NCBI RefSeq assembly: GCF_900109205.1
Contig: NZ_FNZB01000001.1
Location: 930,001-994,000 of the forward strand
Origin: Sphingomonas sp. OV641
GTDB taxonomy: Bacteria > Pseudomonadota > Alphaproteobacteria > Sphingomonadales > Sphingomonadaceae
Reading direction: 5' to 3'
Length of the DNA stretch: 64,000 nucleotides
Shown: positions 17,370-27,212 of the stretch, piece after piece
Numbering within the stretch: position 1 is the stretch's first letter
Layout: each line of letters opens with the position of its first letter
Program-made: the position numbers and the translations under genes
Notes under the pieces: model-generated
What the model was told of the DNA's origin: nothing
The model's database searches: none
The model's input: the letters and a program-made list of their open reading frames with translations, nothing else

Positions 17370-19189
17370 GCCGCTTCGGCAGACCGCTTCATCCGCTTGC
17401 GCTCGTTCGGATCGAGGAAGCGCTTGCGCAGGCGGATCGTCTTCGGCGTCACCTCGACCATCTCGTCATCGTCGATGTACGCGATCGCCTGCTCCAGCGT
17501 CATCTTCTTCGGCGGGGTCAGGCGAACGGCATCGTCCTTGCCGCCCGAGGCGCGGAAGTTGGTCAGCTGCTTCGCCTTCATCGGGTTGACCTCAAGGTCT
17601 TCCGTCTTGGCGTTCTCACCGATGATCATGCCCTCGTAGAGCGCCTCGCCATGGCCGACGAACAGGATGCCGCGATCCTCCAGCGGGCCGAGTGCATAGG
17701 CCTGTGCCTCGCCCGCGCCGTTCGAGATCAGCACACCGTTCTTGCGCCCCTCGATCACGCCCTTGTGCGGGCCGTACTTCTCGAACAGCCGGTTCATGAT
17801 GCCGGTGCCGCGCGTGTCCGACAGGAACTCGCCGTGATAGCCGATCATGCCGCGCGACGGCGCCGAGAAGGTGATGCGCGTCTTGCCACCGCCCGACGGG
17901 CGCATGTCGGTCATTTCGGCCTTACGCAGGTTCATCTTCTCGACGACCGAGCCCGAATGCTCCTCGTCTACGTCGATGATGACGGTTTCATACGGTTCGG
18001 TGCGCTTGCCGCTCTCGTCCTCGCGGAACAGCACGCGCGGGCGGCTGATGCCCAGCTCGAAGCCCTCGCGGCGCATCGTCTCGATCAGCACGCCAAGCTG
18101 AAGCTCGCCACGGCCGGCAACTTCATAGCTGTCACGGTCGGACGATTCGGTCACCTTGATGGCAACGTTCGACTCGGCCTCGCGGAACAGGCGGTCGCGG
18201 ATCATGCGGCTCGTCACCTTGCTGCCCTCGCGGCCAGCCATCGGCGAATCATTCACCGCAAAGCGCATCGACAGCGTCGGCGGATCGATCGGCTGCGCCT
18301 GGATCGCCTCGGTCACGCTGGTGTCGGCGATCGTGTTCGACACGGTCGCGACGGTGAGGCCGGCGAGGCTGATGATGTCGCCGGCGCGCGCCTCGTCGGT
18401 CGGCACGCGCTCGAGGCCCTGGAAGGTCATGATCTTCGACGCGCGGCCGGTCTCGATCACCTTGCCGTCCATGTCGAGCGCGTGGATCGGCTGGTTGACC
18501 TTGACGGTGCCCGAGTTGACGCGGCCGGTGAGCACGCGGCCGAGGAAGTTGTCGCGGTCGAGCAGAGTCACGAGAAAGGTGAACGGCGCATCGACGTCCA
18601 GCGCCGGCGGCGGCACGTGATCAACGATTTTCTGGAACAGCGGCGTCAGCGTGCCCTCACGGCGATCGGGATCCTCGCTGGCATAGCCGTTGCGGCCCGA
18701 CGCGTAGAGCACCGGAAAGTCGAGCTGCTCATCGCTCGCGTCCAGGCTGACGAACAGGTCGAATACCTCGTCCAGCACTTCCTGGATGCGCTGGTCGGGG
18801 CGGTCGACCTTGTTGACCACCACGATCGGGCGCAGGCCCAACGCCAGCGCCTTGCCCGTCACGAACTTGGTCTGCGGCATCGCGCCTTCCGACGAATCGA
18901 CCAGCAGGATCACACCGTCGACCATCGAGAGGATGCGCTCCACCTCGCCGCCGAAATCGGCGTGGCCCGGCGTATCGACGATGTTGATGCGCGTGCCTTC
19001 CCACTCGATCGAGGTAGGCTTGGCGAGAATCGTGATCCCGCGCTCCTTCTCGAGGTCGTTCGAATCCATCGCGCGCTCTTCGATGCGCTGGTTCTCTCGA
19101 AAGGTGCCCGACTGGCGGAACAGCTGGTCAACAAGCGTGGTCTTGCCATGATCGACGTGCGCGATGATGGCGATGTTGCGCAAATTCAT
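17366..19189 (-). CDS. typA: Translational GTPase TypA/BipA
   Basis: 607-residue ribosome-associated GTPase of full length. G1 is AHVDHGKTTLVDQL near residues 10-22, G2/G3 follow with ERGITILAKPTSI and DTPGHADFGGEVERIL, G4 is VVNKVDRP. The EF-G-like domains and the BipA-specific C-terminal region (LRKRFLDPNERKR) are present. It acts in ribosome assembly and stress or cold adaptation. Its start faces telA across a 226-base divergent promoter region. Confidence 0.95.
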   Translation of the reverse strand: MNLRNIAIIAHVDHGKTTLVDQLFRQSGTFRENQRIEERAMDSNDLEKERGITILAKPTSIEWEGTRINIVDTPGHADFGGEVERILSMVDGVILLVDSSEGAMPQTKFVTGKALALGLRPIVVVNKVDRPDQRIQEVLDEVFDLFVSLDASDEQLDFPVLYASGRNGYASEDPDRREGTLTPLFQKIVDHVPPPALDVDAPFTFLVTLLDRDNFLGRVLTGRVNSGTVKVNQPIHALDMDGKVIETGRASKIMTFQGLERVPTDEARAGDIISLAGLTVATVSNTIADTSVTEAIQAQPIDPPTLSMRFAVNDSPMAGREGSKVTSRMIRDRLFREAESNVAIKVTESSDRDSYEVAGRGELQLGVLIETMRREGFELGISRPRVLFREDESGKRTEPYETVIIDVDEEHSGSVVEKMNLRKAEMTDMRPSGGGKTRITFSAPSRGMIGYHGEFLSDTRGTGIMNRLFEKYGPHKGVIEGRKNGVLISNGAGEAQAYALGPLEDRGILFVGHGEALYEGMIIGENAKTEDLEVNPMKAKQLTNFRASGGKDDAVRLTPPKKMTLEQAIAYIDDDEMVEVTPKTIRLRKRFLDPNERKRMKRSAEAA

Positions 19190-19415
19190 ACAAATTCCTG
19201 GATGGCCACCACGGCGCGGCAGCGTTGCGGGCGCGCATAGCCGAAACGACCCGAAAGCGCCAGCCTTCGCGCTCGCAGCATCGTCATGCCGGGAATCACA
19301 TGTCGAGCACCGCTCTTCTCACGCTTTGCGCAGTCTCCACAGCGTATTATATGACTGATACACTTGAACGAAGACCCGTCTGCCGCCATCCTGACGGCAA
19401 CGCTGGAGGAACCAC

Positions 19416-20627
19416 ATGGCGAGCACCCCCGACACGATCACCGCGACCGAGCCGGCGCTGACGCTCACGCCCCCCGATCCGGTGCCGACGGTCGCTGCGG
19501 AAAAGGCAGCCGGCCTCGTTCCGGTCGATGACGGCACCAAGTCCAAGCTGGAGGAACGCGCCGACTATGCCGTTCAGCAGCTGATGGAGCGGGATGCAAA
19601 CAGCCCGGAATTCGGCAAGGTGGTCGATGCAATCACCAACATGGGCGCGAAGGAAATCCGCGACGCGGCCGGCCAGTCCAACCGTTTTCTCGATCGCCCC
19701 GTCCGGGCGATGGATCAGGAAACCGGCGTGGGCAAGGATCTGGCCCAGTTGCGCCGCGTCGTGGAGGATCTCGATCCGGGCAAGAAGGGCAACCTTACCG
19801 CCCCGCAGAAGCTGTTCGGCATCATCCCATTCGGGAACAAGATGCGCAATTATTTCGACAGCTACAAATCCAGCCAGACGCACATCGCCTCCATTCTTAA
19901 GAGCCTCGGGTCAGGCAAGGACGAGCTCCTGATGGACAATGCGTCCATCGACACCGAACGCGCCAATCTTTGGAGCGCGATGGGCAAGCTGGAGCAGATG
20001 ATTCAGCTGTCGAAGATGCTGGATAGCAAGCTGGAGGACAAGGCGAACGAGCTGGACGCGACCGACCCGGCCAAGGCCAAGGCGATCCGCGAAAGCGCGC
20101 TCTTCTACGCACGTCAGCGGACCCAGGATCTCCTGACTCAGATGGCGGTGACCGTTCAGGGCTATCTGGCACTCGATCTGGTCAAGAAGAACAACGTTGA
20201 GCTGATCAAGGGCGTGGATCGGGCATCCACGACGACGGTCGCCGCGCTACGCACTGCCGTCACCGTCGCGCATGCGATGACCAATCAGAAGCTGGTGCTG
20301 GAACAGATCACTCAGCTGAACAACACCACGGCCGGCATCATCGATTCGACCGGCAAGCTGCTGCGCTCCAACACCGCCCGGATCCACGAACAGGCGGCAA
20401 GCTCGGCCATTCCGCTGGAAACACTCCAGCGTGCGTTCCAGAACATCTACGAAACGATGGACGCGATCGACACTTTCAAGGTGAAGGCGCTCGATTCGAT
20501 GAAGAGCACGGTCGACACACTGTCGAACGAGGTGGAAAAGTCGCGCGGCTATATCGCTCGGGCGGAAGGCGCCGCACAGAATCGAGTCGGTTCCTCGCCT
20601 GAAACCTTCAAGCTGGAGGCGCTGTGA
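19416..20627 (+). CDS. TelA/KlaA-family (toxic anion resistance) protein
   Basis: 403-residue soluble, helix-rich protein of the TelA family. The stretches LDRPVRAMDQE, LRRVVEDLDPGKKG, KLFGIIPFGNKMRNYFDSYKSS (core LFGIIPFGNK) and MAVTVQGYLALDLVKKNN fit the family. TelA was named for tellurite resistance, but chromosomal members belong to the wider Ter-type stress network and their biochemical role is unknown. A GGAGGAA Shine-Dalgarno lies at 19407. The next gene overlaps by four bases and encodes a membrane protein, an arrangement like the xpaC-telA pairs of other bacteria. Confidence 0.85.
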   Translation: MASTPDTITATEPALTLTPPDPVPTVAAEKAAGLVPVDDGTKSKLEERADYAVQQLMERDANSPEFGKVVDAITNMGAKEIRDAAGQSNRFLDRPVRAMDQETGVGKDLAQLRRVVEDLDPGKKGNLTAPQKLFGIIPFGNKMRNYFDSYKSSQTHIASILKSLGSGKDELLMDNASIDTERANLWSAMGKLEQMIQLSKMLDSKLEDKANELDATDPAKAKAIRESALFYARQRTQDLLTQMAVTVQGYLALDLVKKNNVELIKGVDRASTTTVAALRTAVTVAHAMTNQKLVLEQITQLNNTTAGIIDSTGKLLRSNTARIHEQAASSAIPLETLQRAFQNIYETMDAIDTFKVKALDSMKSTVDTLSNEVEKSRGYIARAEGAAQNRVGSSPETFKLEAL

Positions 20628-21340
20628 CCTCTTACGATACCGACGACGCGCTTGCGCGGGCACGTGGCACGCTCGATCGGGTCAGGCTGCAGTCGTTCGA
20701 GCAGGTGCCGGTCCGCCGCCGACCGCGAGAGGGACGCAGCCTTGCCAAACGCGTCGCCGCCATCGGCATTTCCAACGCCGCCATCCTGATTGCCGCTGCT
20801 GTGATCGGCCTGGCCGCGGCTCCTCTGGGCCTGTTCGGCGCGCTTGCAGTGATGATGGTCATGATGGCGGTGACGCTGGCCATTGCCTTTGCGCCAGGGC
20901 CCAAACCGGTGACGCACGAAAAGCTTGCCAAAAGCGAGTTGAAGGCATTGCCAACCCAGACCACCCGCTGGCTCGATGCGCAGCGGCCGGCGCTGCCCGC
21001 CCCGGCGGTTCAGGTGACCGACCGGATCGGCCTGCGACTGGATACGCTCGGCAAGCAGCTGGCGTCGGTGGAGGATGACACGCCCGCGGCGCTCGATATC
21101 CGGCGCCTGGTCGGCGAGCAGCTGCCCGAATTCATTCGCGACTATCAGCGCGTCCCGGCGGAACTCCGGGATACCGAGCGCAACGGCAAGACACCCGATC
21201 GGCAGCTGGTCGAAGGACTGGAACTGATAGAGCGCGAAATCGGCCAGCTAAGCGAGGAACTGGCGCGCGGCGATCTCGATTCGTTGGAAACGCGCGGCCG
21301 CTTTCTGGAAATGAAATACAAGGACGGTGACCCGGCGTGA
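20624..21340 (+). CDS. Membrane protein paired with TelA (XpaC-like role suspected)
   Basis: 238-residue protein starting with GTG inside the telA stop. A basic N-terminal region is followed by two adjacent membrane helices (AAILIAAAVIGLAAAPLG and LFGALAVMMVMMAVTLAIAF, roughly residues 48-87) and a long, charged, helix-rich cytoplasmic part that includes LEREIGQLSEELARGDLDSLETRG-type coiled-coil sequence (core IGQLSEELARGDL). In other bacteria TelA is often encoded with XpaC, a membrane protein with a similar layout (hydrophobic hairpin then helical C-terminus). The correspondence is inferred from gene order and architecture, not from clear sequence identity. Confidence 0.6.
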   Translation: MTSYDTDDALARARGTLDRVRLQSFEQVPVRRRPREGRSLAKRVAAIGISNAAILIAAAVIGLAAAPLGLFGALAVMMVMMAVTLAIAFAPGPKPVTHEKLAKSELKALPTQTTRWLDAQRPALPAPAVQVTDRIGLRLDTLGKQLASVEDDTPAALDIRRLVGEQLPEFIRDYQRVPAELRDTERNGKTPDRQLVEGLELIEREIGQLSEELARGDLDSLETRGRFLEMKYKDGDPA

Positions 21341-21434
21341 CGTGATTTGCCAGTCTTCGGAAGGGCATGGGCTCCTCTAAGCCGATCCGCTTAATTGACG
21401 CGACATTGTCATGTGGATGCGTTAGCAGTCGCGC

Positions 21435-22214
21435 ATGAACGATCGTGTCCTCGTCTTTGAAGGTATCCACAACTTCCGCGACTATGGCGGCTATGCCGCG
21501 CGCGATGGCCGATTGCGGCAGGGTGTCCTTTGGCGCTCTGGGCAGCATGGCGATGCCACGTCCAACGATCTTGCCGGCGTCGCAAACCTCGGCATAGCGA
21601 CGGTCATTGATCTTCGCGGGGATAGCGAGCGGCAGCTTATGCCCTGCCTTCGTCATGACGGCTTTGACGGCCTGGTGCTTTTCGCACCGGGCGAGACCGC
21701 CGGGTCGGAACTGGCGCCGCATGAGGAAGCGGGCAGCGGGATCACAACCGCTTCCGAGGCGCGCGCGGCGATGACGCGCTTGTACGAAAATATGCCGTTC
21801 CGGACCGTGCTGGTCCGATCGCTTACTCTTTATTTCGAGGCACTGGCGACGCGCCAGGGCCCCAGTCTGCTTCATTGCCTCGCGGGCAAGGATCGCACCG
21901 GCCTTGCCGCGGCCCTGCTTCACCGGCTTCTTGGCGTGCACGAAGATGACGTGATGGCCGATTACCTGCTCACGAATGCAGCGGGCGATCAGAAGCGGCG
22001 CATTGCCGCCGCCGGTGACTCGATCCGTCAGCGTTATGGTCCGCAGATCACCGATGAGGCCATCGAGACATTGATGGGCGTGGACGCCCAGTATCTCAAG
22101 GCTGCGACCCGCTCGATTAACGAGCATCACGGCTCAGTCGAACGCTATGCCGATGAAGTGCTGGGCGTCGACGCAGCCCGGCGTGAAGCGCTCCGCGAGC
22201 GGCTGGTAGCCTGA
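21435..22214 (+). CDS. Tyrosine-protein phosphatase (Y_phosphatase3 type)
   Basis: 259-residue protein with the N-terminal NFRDYGGYAARDGRLRQGVLWRSG signature of this family (core FRDYGGY) and the catalytic P-loop HCLAGKDRTG near residues 147-156, which contains the nucleophilic Cys and the Arg of the CX5R motif. The family contains tyrosine and phosphoinositide phosphatases. Its substrate here is unknown. Confidence 0.87.
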   Translation: MNDRVLVFEGIHNFRDYGGYAARDGRLRQGVLWRSGQHGDATSNDLAGVANLGIATVIDLRGDSERQLMPCLRHDGFDGLVLFAPGETAGSELAPHEEAGSGITTASEARAAMTRLYENMPFRTVLVRSLTLYFEALATRQGPSLLHCLAGKDRTGLAAALLHRLLGVHEDDVMADYLLTNAAGDQKRRIAAAGDSIRQRYGPQITDEAIETLMGVDAQYLKAATRSINEHHGSVERYADEVLGVDAARREALRERLVA

Positions 22215-22245
22215 TCGTCACCACCCGCAGCAAACTTCGGCCGAA

Positions 22246-23559
22246 TTATCCAGTGATAAGGCCCCAAAGCATCCAGCCGTTCAAGGTGACGATCGCGGCG
22301 GCGATGCCCCACGCAAGCACTGCCAGCCACCTTGGCGCCGCCAGCGGCCCCATCATCCGCCGACTTCCGGTGAACGCTACCAGCGGCAGCACCGCGAATG
22401 GAAGTTGCAGACTGAGCACCACCTGGCTGAGGACGAGCAACTGCGTCGCTCCGCTGTCTCCCGCCAGCGCCACGCCGATCACCGCGGGGATGATCGCCAG
22501 CCCGCGCGTAATCATCCGCCGCAGCCAGAGCGGCAGACGAAGCTCAAGAAAGCCTTCCATAACGATCTGACCGGCCAAGGTGCCAGTCACGGTGGAATTC
22601 TGCCCGCTCGCCAACAGCGCAACGGCGAAAACGACGCTCGCCACGCCGACACCCAGCATGGGCGCGAGCAGGCGATGCGCTTCCTCGATCTCTGCCACTT
22701 CCGTCCGTCCCGCGACATGGAAGGTCGCGGCCGCCAACACGAGGATTGCGGCGTTGATGAAGAACGCCAGGCCAAGGCTGACGGTCGAATCGATCGTTGC
22801 CATCTTCAGCGCGTCGCGCTTTTCGGCAACCTTCGTTCCGACAGCCCGGGTCTGCACGATCGCCGAGTGCAGGTACAGGTTGTGGGGCATCACGGTCGCG
22901 CCAAGAATGCCGATGGCGATGTAGAGCATGGCGGGATTGCTGACGATTTCAGCAGACGGGATCAGTCCCACCGCGGCCGCGCCCCAGTCCGGTCCGGCCC
23001 ATGCGAGCTCAAGCGCAAAGCAACCGGCGATCACGATCAGCAGCGATGCGACAAATGCCTCCAGGCGACGAAAGCCGTAGCGCTGCAATGCCAGGATCAG
23101 GAATACGTCAAGCGCCGTGACGCAGACCCCTGCGACCAGCGGCAGTCCGAACAACAGCTTCAGCGCGATCGCCGTGCCAAGCACCTCCGCCAGATCGCAG
23201 GCGATGATCGCGATCTCGCACAAGATCCACAGCACCATGGAAACCGGCCGCGAATATTGTCGTCTGCACGCCTGCGCCAAATCCATACCGGCGCCAATCC
23301 CCAGCCGTGCTGACAGCGCCTGGAGCACGATGGCCATCAGGTTGGAAAGAAGGATGACGCTCAGCAGCGTGTAGCCAAAGGCCGATCCCCCGGCGATGTC
23401 GGTGGCCCAGTTCCCCGGGTCCATATAGCCGACGGCCACCAGCCAGCCGGGTCCGACAAAGGCGAACAGCCGGCGCCAGAAGCTCGCGCCTTCCGGCACC
23501 CGGATGGAGGCGTGAACCTCCGGAAGCGATCGCATCAGCTCGGCAGCAGGCGGGGTCAT
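22246..23559 (-). CDS. mntH: Nramp-type divalent metal (Mn2+) transporter MntH
   Basis: 437-residue protein with about 11 membrane helices. The two Nramp motifs that bind the metal are intact: DPGNW (in [12 protein letters not shown]) in helix 1 and MPHNLYLHS in helix 6. It imports Mn2+ (also Fe2+) with protons. I start it at the ATG at 23559 (MTPPAAEL); the open frame upstream lies in mtnP. It follows mtnP in the same direction by 33 bases. No MntR-box or Mn riboswitch was recognised. Confidence 0.92.
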   Translation of the reverse strand: MTPPAAELMRSLPEVHASIRVPEGASFWRRLFAFVGPGWLVAVGYMDPGNWATDIAGGSAFGYTLLSVILLSNLMAIVLQALSARLGIGAGMDLAQACRRQYSRPVSMVLWILCEIAIIACDLAEVLGTAIALKLLFGLPLVAGVCVTALDVFLILALQRYGFRRLEAFVASLLIVIAGCFALELAWAGPDWGAAAVGLIPSAEIVSNPAMLYIAIGILGATVMPHNLYLHSAIVQTRAVGTKVAEKRDALKMATIDSTVSLGLAFFINAAILVLAAATFHVAGRTEVAEIEEAHRLLAPMLGVGVASVVFAVALLASGQNSTVTGTLAGQIVMEGFLELRLPLWLRRMITRGLAIIPAVIGVALAGDSGATQLLVLSQVVLSLQLPFAVLPLVAFTGSRRMMGPLAAPRWLAVLAWGIAAAIVTLNGWMLWGLITG

Positions 23560-23591
23560 CCCCGCTGCAATGCGGAATTCGCTTGGGAGTT

Positions 23592-24461
23592 TCAACGTTT
23601 CAATCGGGAAAGAATGGCCGCGTTGCGCTCGACCAGCGCAGGATCGCGCGCCATTGATGCGGTGATAATGGCGCCGTCCAGCGCGGTATCGATCGGGGAT
23701 GGAGTGCGCTCGGCGGGCAGGCTGGCGACCAGCGCCTTCACCGCCGCTCGTGCAATCGCGCCGTTGGCGGCCATGTGCGACAGGATCGCGTTCACATCGA
23801 CAGCGGCTTCGTCTTCTCGCCAGCAATCATAGTCGGTCACCATTCCGACCAGCGCGTAGGGCAGCTCGGCTTCGCGGGCGAGCCGCGCCTCCGGCATGCC
23901 GGTCATGCCGATCACGTCTCCGCCCCATGCGCGATACATCAGGCTCTCGGCGCGGGTCGAGAATTGAGGTCCCTCCATCGCGAGGTAAGTGGCGCCTTCC
24001 GTCACCCTGCCACCGGCTGCCTGCACGGCAGCGGCGGCGAATGCGGACAGCCGCTCGCACACCGGGTCCGCCAGCGACACATGCGCCACCAGCCCCGTGC
24101 CGAAGAAGCTCGCCGGGCGGGAGACCGTGCGGTCGATGAACTGGTTGACGATGGCGAATTGGCCGGGCGCCACTTCCTCCTGCAGCGAACCGACCGAGGA
24201 TAAGGCAAGTAGGTCCGTGCACCCTGCCCGCTTCAATGCGTCAATGTTCGCTCGCACCGGAATGTCATGCGGGGCGATCCGGTGTCCACGGCCATGGCGC
24301 GGCAAGAAGCGGAGTCCGACATCGCCTATGCGACCGAAGAGAATGTCGTCCGACGGCGTACCCCAGGGGCTCGCCACCGATCGCCACTCCGCATCCTCCA
24401 GGCCATCGATGGCGTAAAGGCCCGAGCCGCCGATGATCCCAATCGTCCATTGCGTGTTCAT
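23592..24461 (-). CDS. mtnP: S-methyl-5'-thioadenosine phosphorylase
   Basis: 289-residue purine-nucleoside phosphorylase family member. The N-terminal [14 protein letters not shown], the phosphate-binding [13 protein letters not shown], and the [13 protein letters not shown] plus [12 protein letters not shown] segments are those of MTAP. It splits methylthioadenosine to adenine and methylthioribose-1-phosphate in methionine salvage. It is transcribed with mntH; the two functions are not obviously linked. Confidence 0.9.
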   Translation of the reverse strand: MNTQWTIGIIGGSGLYAIDGLEDAEWRSVASPWGTPSDDILFGRIGDVGLRFLPRHGRGHRIAPHDIPVRANIDALKRAGCTDLLALSSVGSLQEEVAPGQFAIVNQFIDRTVSRPASFFGTGLVAHVSLADPVCERLSAFAAAAVQAAGGRVTEGATYLAMEGPQFSTRAESLMYRAWGGDVIGMTGMPEARLAREAELPYALVGMVTDYDCWREDEAAVDVNAILSHMAANGAIARAAVKALVASLPAERTPSPIDTALDGAIITASMARDPALVERNAAILSRLKR

Positions 24462-24484
24462 CGCGCTCCTCCGATAAGATCGGC

Positions 24485-24901
24485 ATGACGATCATCCGCG
24501 CCGCCGCCGCCCTTTTCGCCCTCTCCCTTGCCGGGTCGGCGCATGCGGCACAACCGATCGCCGGTCGGTGGCTGACCGAAGATGGATCCGCAATCATTCA
24601 AGTGGGACCTTGCGGCGCCAGCACGTGCGGCAGGATTGCTTCGGTGGTGAAGCCCCGCCCCGGCGCTCCCGCTACCGATGTCAACAACCCCGATGCCAAG
24701 CTTCGCGCTCGGCCGATGATCGGATTGCCGATCCTGTCCGGCTTTAGCGATGCGGGCGAGGAGTGGCGCGGCCGAATCTATGATCCGCGCAACGGCAAGA
24801 GCTACAAGTCGATCGTTACTCGCGGTGAGAATGGCACGCTGCGGGTGAAAGGGTGCGTTTCCTTCATCTGTCAGACGCAGGTCTGGAAGGCCGCGCGGTA
24901 A
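24485..24901 (+). CDS. DUF2147 family exported protein
   Basis: 138-residue protein with a signal peptide (AAAALFALSLAGSAHAA) and one DUF2147 domain: GRWLTEDGSAIIQVGPCG, LSGFSDAGEEWRGRIYDPRNGK (core WRGRIYDP) and LRVKGCVSFICQTQVWKA. The family has unknown function; two or more cysteines suggest periplasmic disulfides. Its start diverges from mtnP across 23 bases. Confidence 0.85.
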   Translation: MTIIRAAAALFALSLAGSAHAAQPIAGRWLTEDGSAIIQVGPCGASTCGRIASVVKPRPGAPATDVNNPDAKLRARPMIGLPILSGFSDAGEEWRGRIYDPRNGKSYKSIVTRGENGTLRVKGCVSFICQTQVWKAAR

Positions 24902-24934
24902 CGCTTCATCGGCTCGCCGCGCGCGTGGCAAGGA

Positions 24935-25564
24935 TCAGACCGGCACCGCTTCTCCCTTTGCGCCATAATGGTGCCAGGCAAAGATGGCAGCGGCCCCGCG
25001 ATGCGGGCTCCAAGGCGCGGCGAGCTCCCGCGTCAGCTTTTCGCTCGGGCGCGTATCGTGCCCCAGGATCTTGCCGACCTCGATCTGCACCGCCAGATCC
25101 CCGGCTGGCCAGATGTCCGGCCGGCCTTCTGCGAACAACAGGTAGATTTCGGCCGACCAGCGTCCGATGCCCTTTACGCGCATCAGCAGCGCGACGGCCT
25201 CATCGTCGTCCGCCGGCAAATGGGCGAAGTCCAGCCGTCCGCTGACGACCTCTTCCGAAAGGCTCCGCAGATAGGCCGTTTTTTGCCGGGACATGCCCGC
25301 GGCTCGCATCTCCTCGTCGCTGGCGTGGCCGAGACGATCCAGATCCACGGGGTCTCCAATCAGGTCGATCAGCTTCCGCCACATCGCCTCGGCGGCCTTC
25401 ACGCTCACCTGCTGCCCGACGATTGTTCGCATCAGCGTAACATGGCCGCGCTCGCGTATTCGGGTGGGCGGATAGCCAACGCGCTCCAAGGCTGGCGCAA
25501 ATTTGGGTTCGAGCCGGGCGAGCGCATCCACGCCCTCGCGCAGCTGCTCGGCGCTCAGCCCCAT
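24935..25564 (-). CDS. DNA-3-methyladenine glycosylase (AlkA/HhH-GPD)
   Basis: 209-residue helix-hairpin-helix glycosylase. TIVGQQVSVKAAEAMW is the conserved start of the catalytic fold, MRVKGIGRWSAEIYLLF the HhH hairpin, and the following PAGDLAVQ carries the catalytic Asp. It removes alkylated bases. It is shorter than E. coli AlkA, lacking the N-terminal domain, like many alphaproteobacterial homologues. Confidence 0.9.
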   Translation of the reverse strand: MGLSAEQLREGVDALARLEPKFAPALERVGYPPTRIRERGHVTLMRTIVGQQVSVKAAEAMWRKLIDLIGDPVDLDRLGHASDEEMRAAGMSRQKTAYLRSLSEEVVSGRLDFAHLPADDDEAVALLMRVKGIGRWSAEIYLLFAEGRPDIWPAGDLAVQIEVGKILGHDTRPSEKLTRELAAPWSPHRGAAAIFAWHHYGAKGEAVPV

Positions 25565-25618
25565 TGCAGCTTGCCCTCAAGATCGGCAATGGAACAGGAA
25601 ACTTGCGGGGAGAGCATA

Positions 25619-25936
25619 ATGTCCAAGCTTATCGTCACGCTGCGGGACGGGGAAGAACGTGTCATCGATGGCGCGGCGGGGCTGTCAGTCATGGAAGTCA
25701 TTCGCGATGGCGGCATCGATGAAATCCTCGCGCTTTGCGGTGGTTGCTGCAGCTGCGCGACCTGCCACATCCATGTCGACCCGGAATTTGCGGACAAACT
25801 GCCGCCGATGACCGAAGACGAGAATGACCTCTTGGAATCGTCCAGCAGCCGCGATGGCACTTCCCGGCTTTCGTGTCAGCTGCCGTTCGGCCCGGAACTT
25901 GATGGCTTGAAGGTTCGGATCGCCGAGGAAGACTGA
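25619..25936 (+). CDS. [2Fe-2S] ferredoxin, adrenodoxin type
   Basis: 105-residue ferredoxin. Cluster ligands follow the vertebrate/putidaredoxin spacing CX5CX2CX36C: Cys40, Cys46, Cys49 and Cys86. Two extra cysteines (43, 44) lie inside the loop. It would transfer electrons to a cytochrome P450, a Rieske oxygenase or Fe-S assembly; no such partner is adjacent. A GGGGAGAG stretch precedes the ATG. A strong hairpin lies directly after the stop. Confidence 0.92.
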   Translation: MSKLIVTLRDGEERVIDGAAGLSVMEVIRDGGIDEILALCGGCCSCATCHIHVDPEFADKLPPMTEDENDLLESSSSRDGTSRLSCQLPFGPELDGLKVRIAEED

Positions 25937-25937
25937 G

Positions 25938-25982
25938 GCTTCACCAGACGCGCACCGGCATGCTGCTGCCGGTGCGTGAAGC
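25938..25982. terminator. Large hairpin between convergent ferredoxin and rlmB genes
   Basis: Two-part inverted repeat: GCTTCAC (25938-25944) pairs with GTGAAGC (25976-25982), and inside it GCACCGGCA (25952-25960) pairs with TGCCGGTGC (25967-25975), with a small bulge between the two stems on the left arm only. It begins one base after the ferredoxin stop and lies between convergent genes, so it is probably a bidirectional terminator, although no T-tract follows. Confidence 0.6.
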
Positions 25983-26035
25983 TCCGCCTGCCACCTCATC
26001 AATCGACACTCATGAACCCTGAGCCGATGTCCCGC

Positions 26036-26779
26036 CTATCGCGTGGCGATAGCGTATAAGGCGATCGCCGCCGCGTTCGAAACGTTGAGGCTCTCGACAT
26101 TGGGACTGATCGGGAGCTTGGCGAGCTGATCGCAATGTGCCTCGGTGTTCTGGCGCATCCCTTCGCCTTCCGCACCCAGAACCAGGGCGATCCGCCCTTC
26201 GCCCATGGACTCCCCAAGCGTTTGCGTCGCGTGCCCGGTCAGGCCGATGCGCCAGAAGCCTGCTTCCGCAATCTCGTCCAGCGCCCGCGCCAGGTTCACC
26301 ACGCGAACCCACGGAACCGTCTCCAGCGCGCCAGACGCCGAGCGGGCGAGCGCTCCCGATTCCGGCGGCGCATGGCGATCCTGGGTGACGATCCCCAGCG
26401 CATCGAACGCCGCCGCCGACCGCAGCACCGCACCCACGTTATGCGGGTCGGTCACCTGATCCAGGATTACGAGTGGACGACGATCATCGCGCCCCTGATC
26501 CAGCAAATCTCCCAGCCAGATCTCCTCAAGCGGATCCACCTCCGCCACCAGCCCCTGATGCGGCGCGTCCGCCGGCACCATGCGCCCCAAGTCGGCTACA
26601 TCAGCGTACACGACCGGCAGAAGCGGCGGGAGTTGCAGGTTCGCCAGCGCCTCCCGCGTGCCCCACAGCTTCTTCACGGTGCGGTCAGGGTTCGCGAGCG
26701 CTGCGGTCACGGCATGGCGCCCCCAGAATCGGGGTCGGTTGCCAGGTGCTTGGCTTGGGCGATGTCCACGGCGCGCCAT
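26036..26779 (-). CDS. rlmB: 23S rRNA 2'-O-methyltransferase RlmB-like
   Basis: 247-residue SpoU methyltransferase. An N-terminal ribosomal L30-like substrate-binding region (FWGRHAVTAALANPDRTVKKL) is followed by the three SPOUT motifs LDQVTDPHNVGAVLRSA, LVLGAEGEGM and ESLNVSNAAAIAL. This layout is that of RlmB, which methylates G2251 of 23S rRNA in E. coli. I chose ATG 26779 (MARRGHRP); the open frame continues upstream without conserved sequence. Confidence 0.88.
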   Translation of the reverse strand: MARRGHRPSQAPGNRPRFWGRHAVTAALANPDRTVKKLWGTREALANLQLPPLLPVVYADVADLGRMVPADAPHQGLVAEVDPLEEIWLGDLLDQGRDDRRPLVILDQVTDPHNVGAVLRSAAAFDALGIVTQDRHAPPESGALARSASGALETVPWVRVVNLARALDEIAEAGFWRIGLTGHATQTLGESMGEGRIALVLGAEGEGMRQNTEAHCDQLAKLPISPNVESLNVSNAAAIALYAIATR

Positions 26780-27020
26780 CAGTTCGTCTCTTCCGGTTTG
26801 ATCGTAAAGGTTGGTCGGGAACGATCGAGCAGGTGCCCGCGAATGGTCGACCCGTTCGTCTGCTACGCTCCAGAAACCCCCGCATAAGCGCAAAGTGCAG
26901 CGACGGAAAGTTGGCGCCTGACAGGGAGCCAGCAAAATTCCACCACACCGTGATCACATGCGTTGACACGCCGCCCAGGCTTCGGCATTGGGCGCCCTCG
27001 CTCTAACGAAGCGGCCCTGT

Positions 27021-27106
27021 GGAAGGGTGGCCGAGTGGTTAAAGGCAGCAGACTGTAAATCTGCCCACGCAAGTGTACGCTGGTTCGAATCCAGCCCCTT
27101 CCACCA
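27021..27106 (+). tRNA. tRNA-Tyr (anticodon GTA)
   Basis: 86-base class II tRNA. The acceptor stem GGAAGGG pairs with CCCTTCC, the anticodon arm is GCAGA-CTGTAAA-TCTGC with anticodon GTA, a long variable arm follows, the T-arm contains GGTTCGAATCC, and CCA is encoded. It is the integration site of the element that begins immediately downstream; its last 14 bases are repeated at 39758-39771. Confidence 0.96.
27093..27106 (+). repeat. attL core (3' end of tRNA-Tyr)
   Basis: AGCCCCTTCCACCA, identical to the copy at 39758-39771. It covers the 3' half of the T-stem, the acceptor strand and CCA, the usual crossover zone for integrases that use tRNA genes. Confidence 0.88.
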
Positions 27107-27212
27107 AGAACCGCTCCGGCGGCTTCCGAAACAGTCCGAACAAGGGTAGAACAGGCGCAGAAACGCGCGGGTTCTATCGTCCGGCTTTGTCCAGCACGAT
27201 CCAGCCCAAGCG

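Noticed and set aside
17129..19240. 703-codon open frame antisense to typA
   Set aside because: It is exactly opposite a clear TypA gene, has biased Arg/Leu/His composition and no family features; long antisense frames are usual in high-GC DNA.
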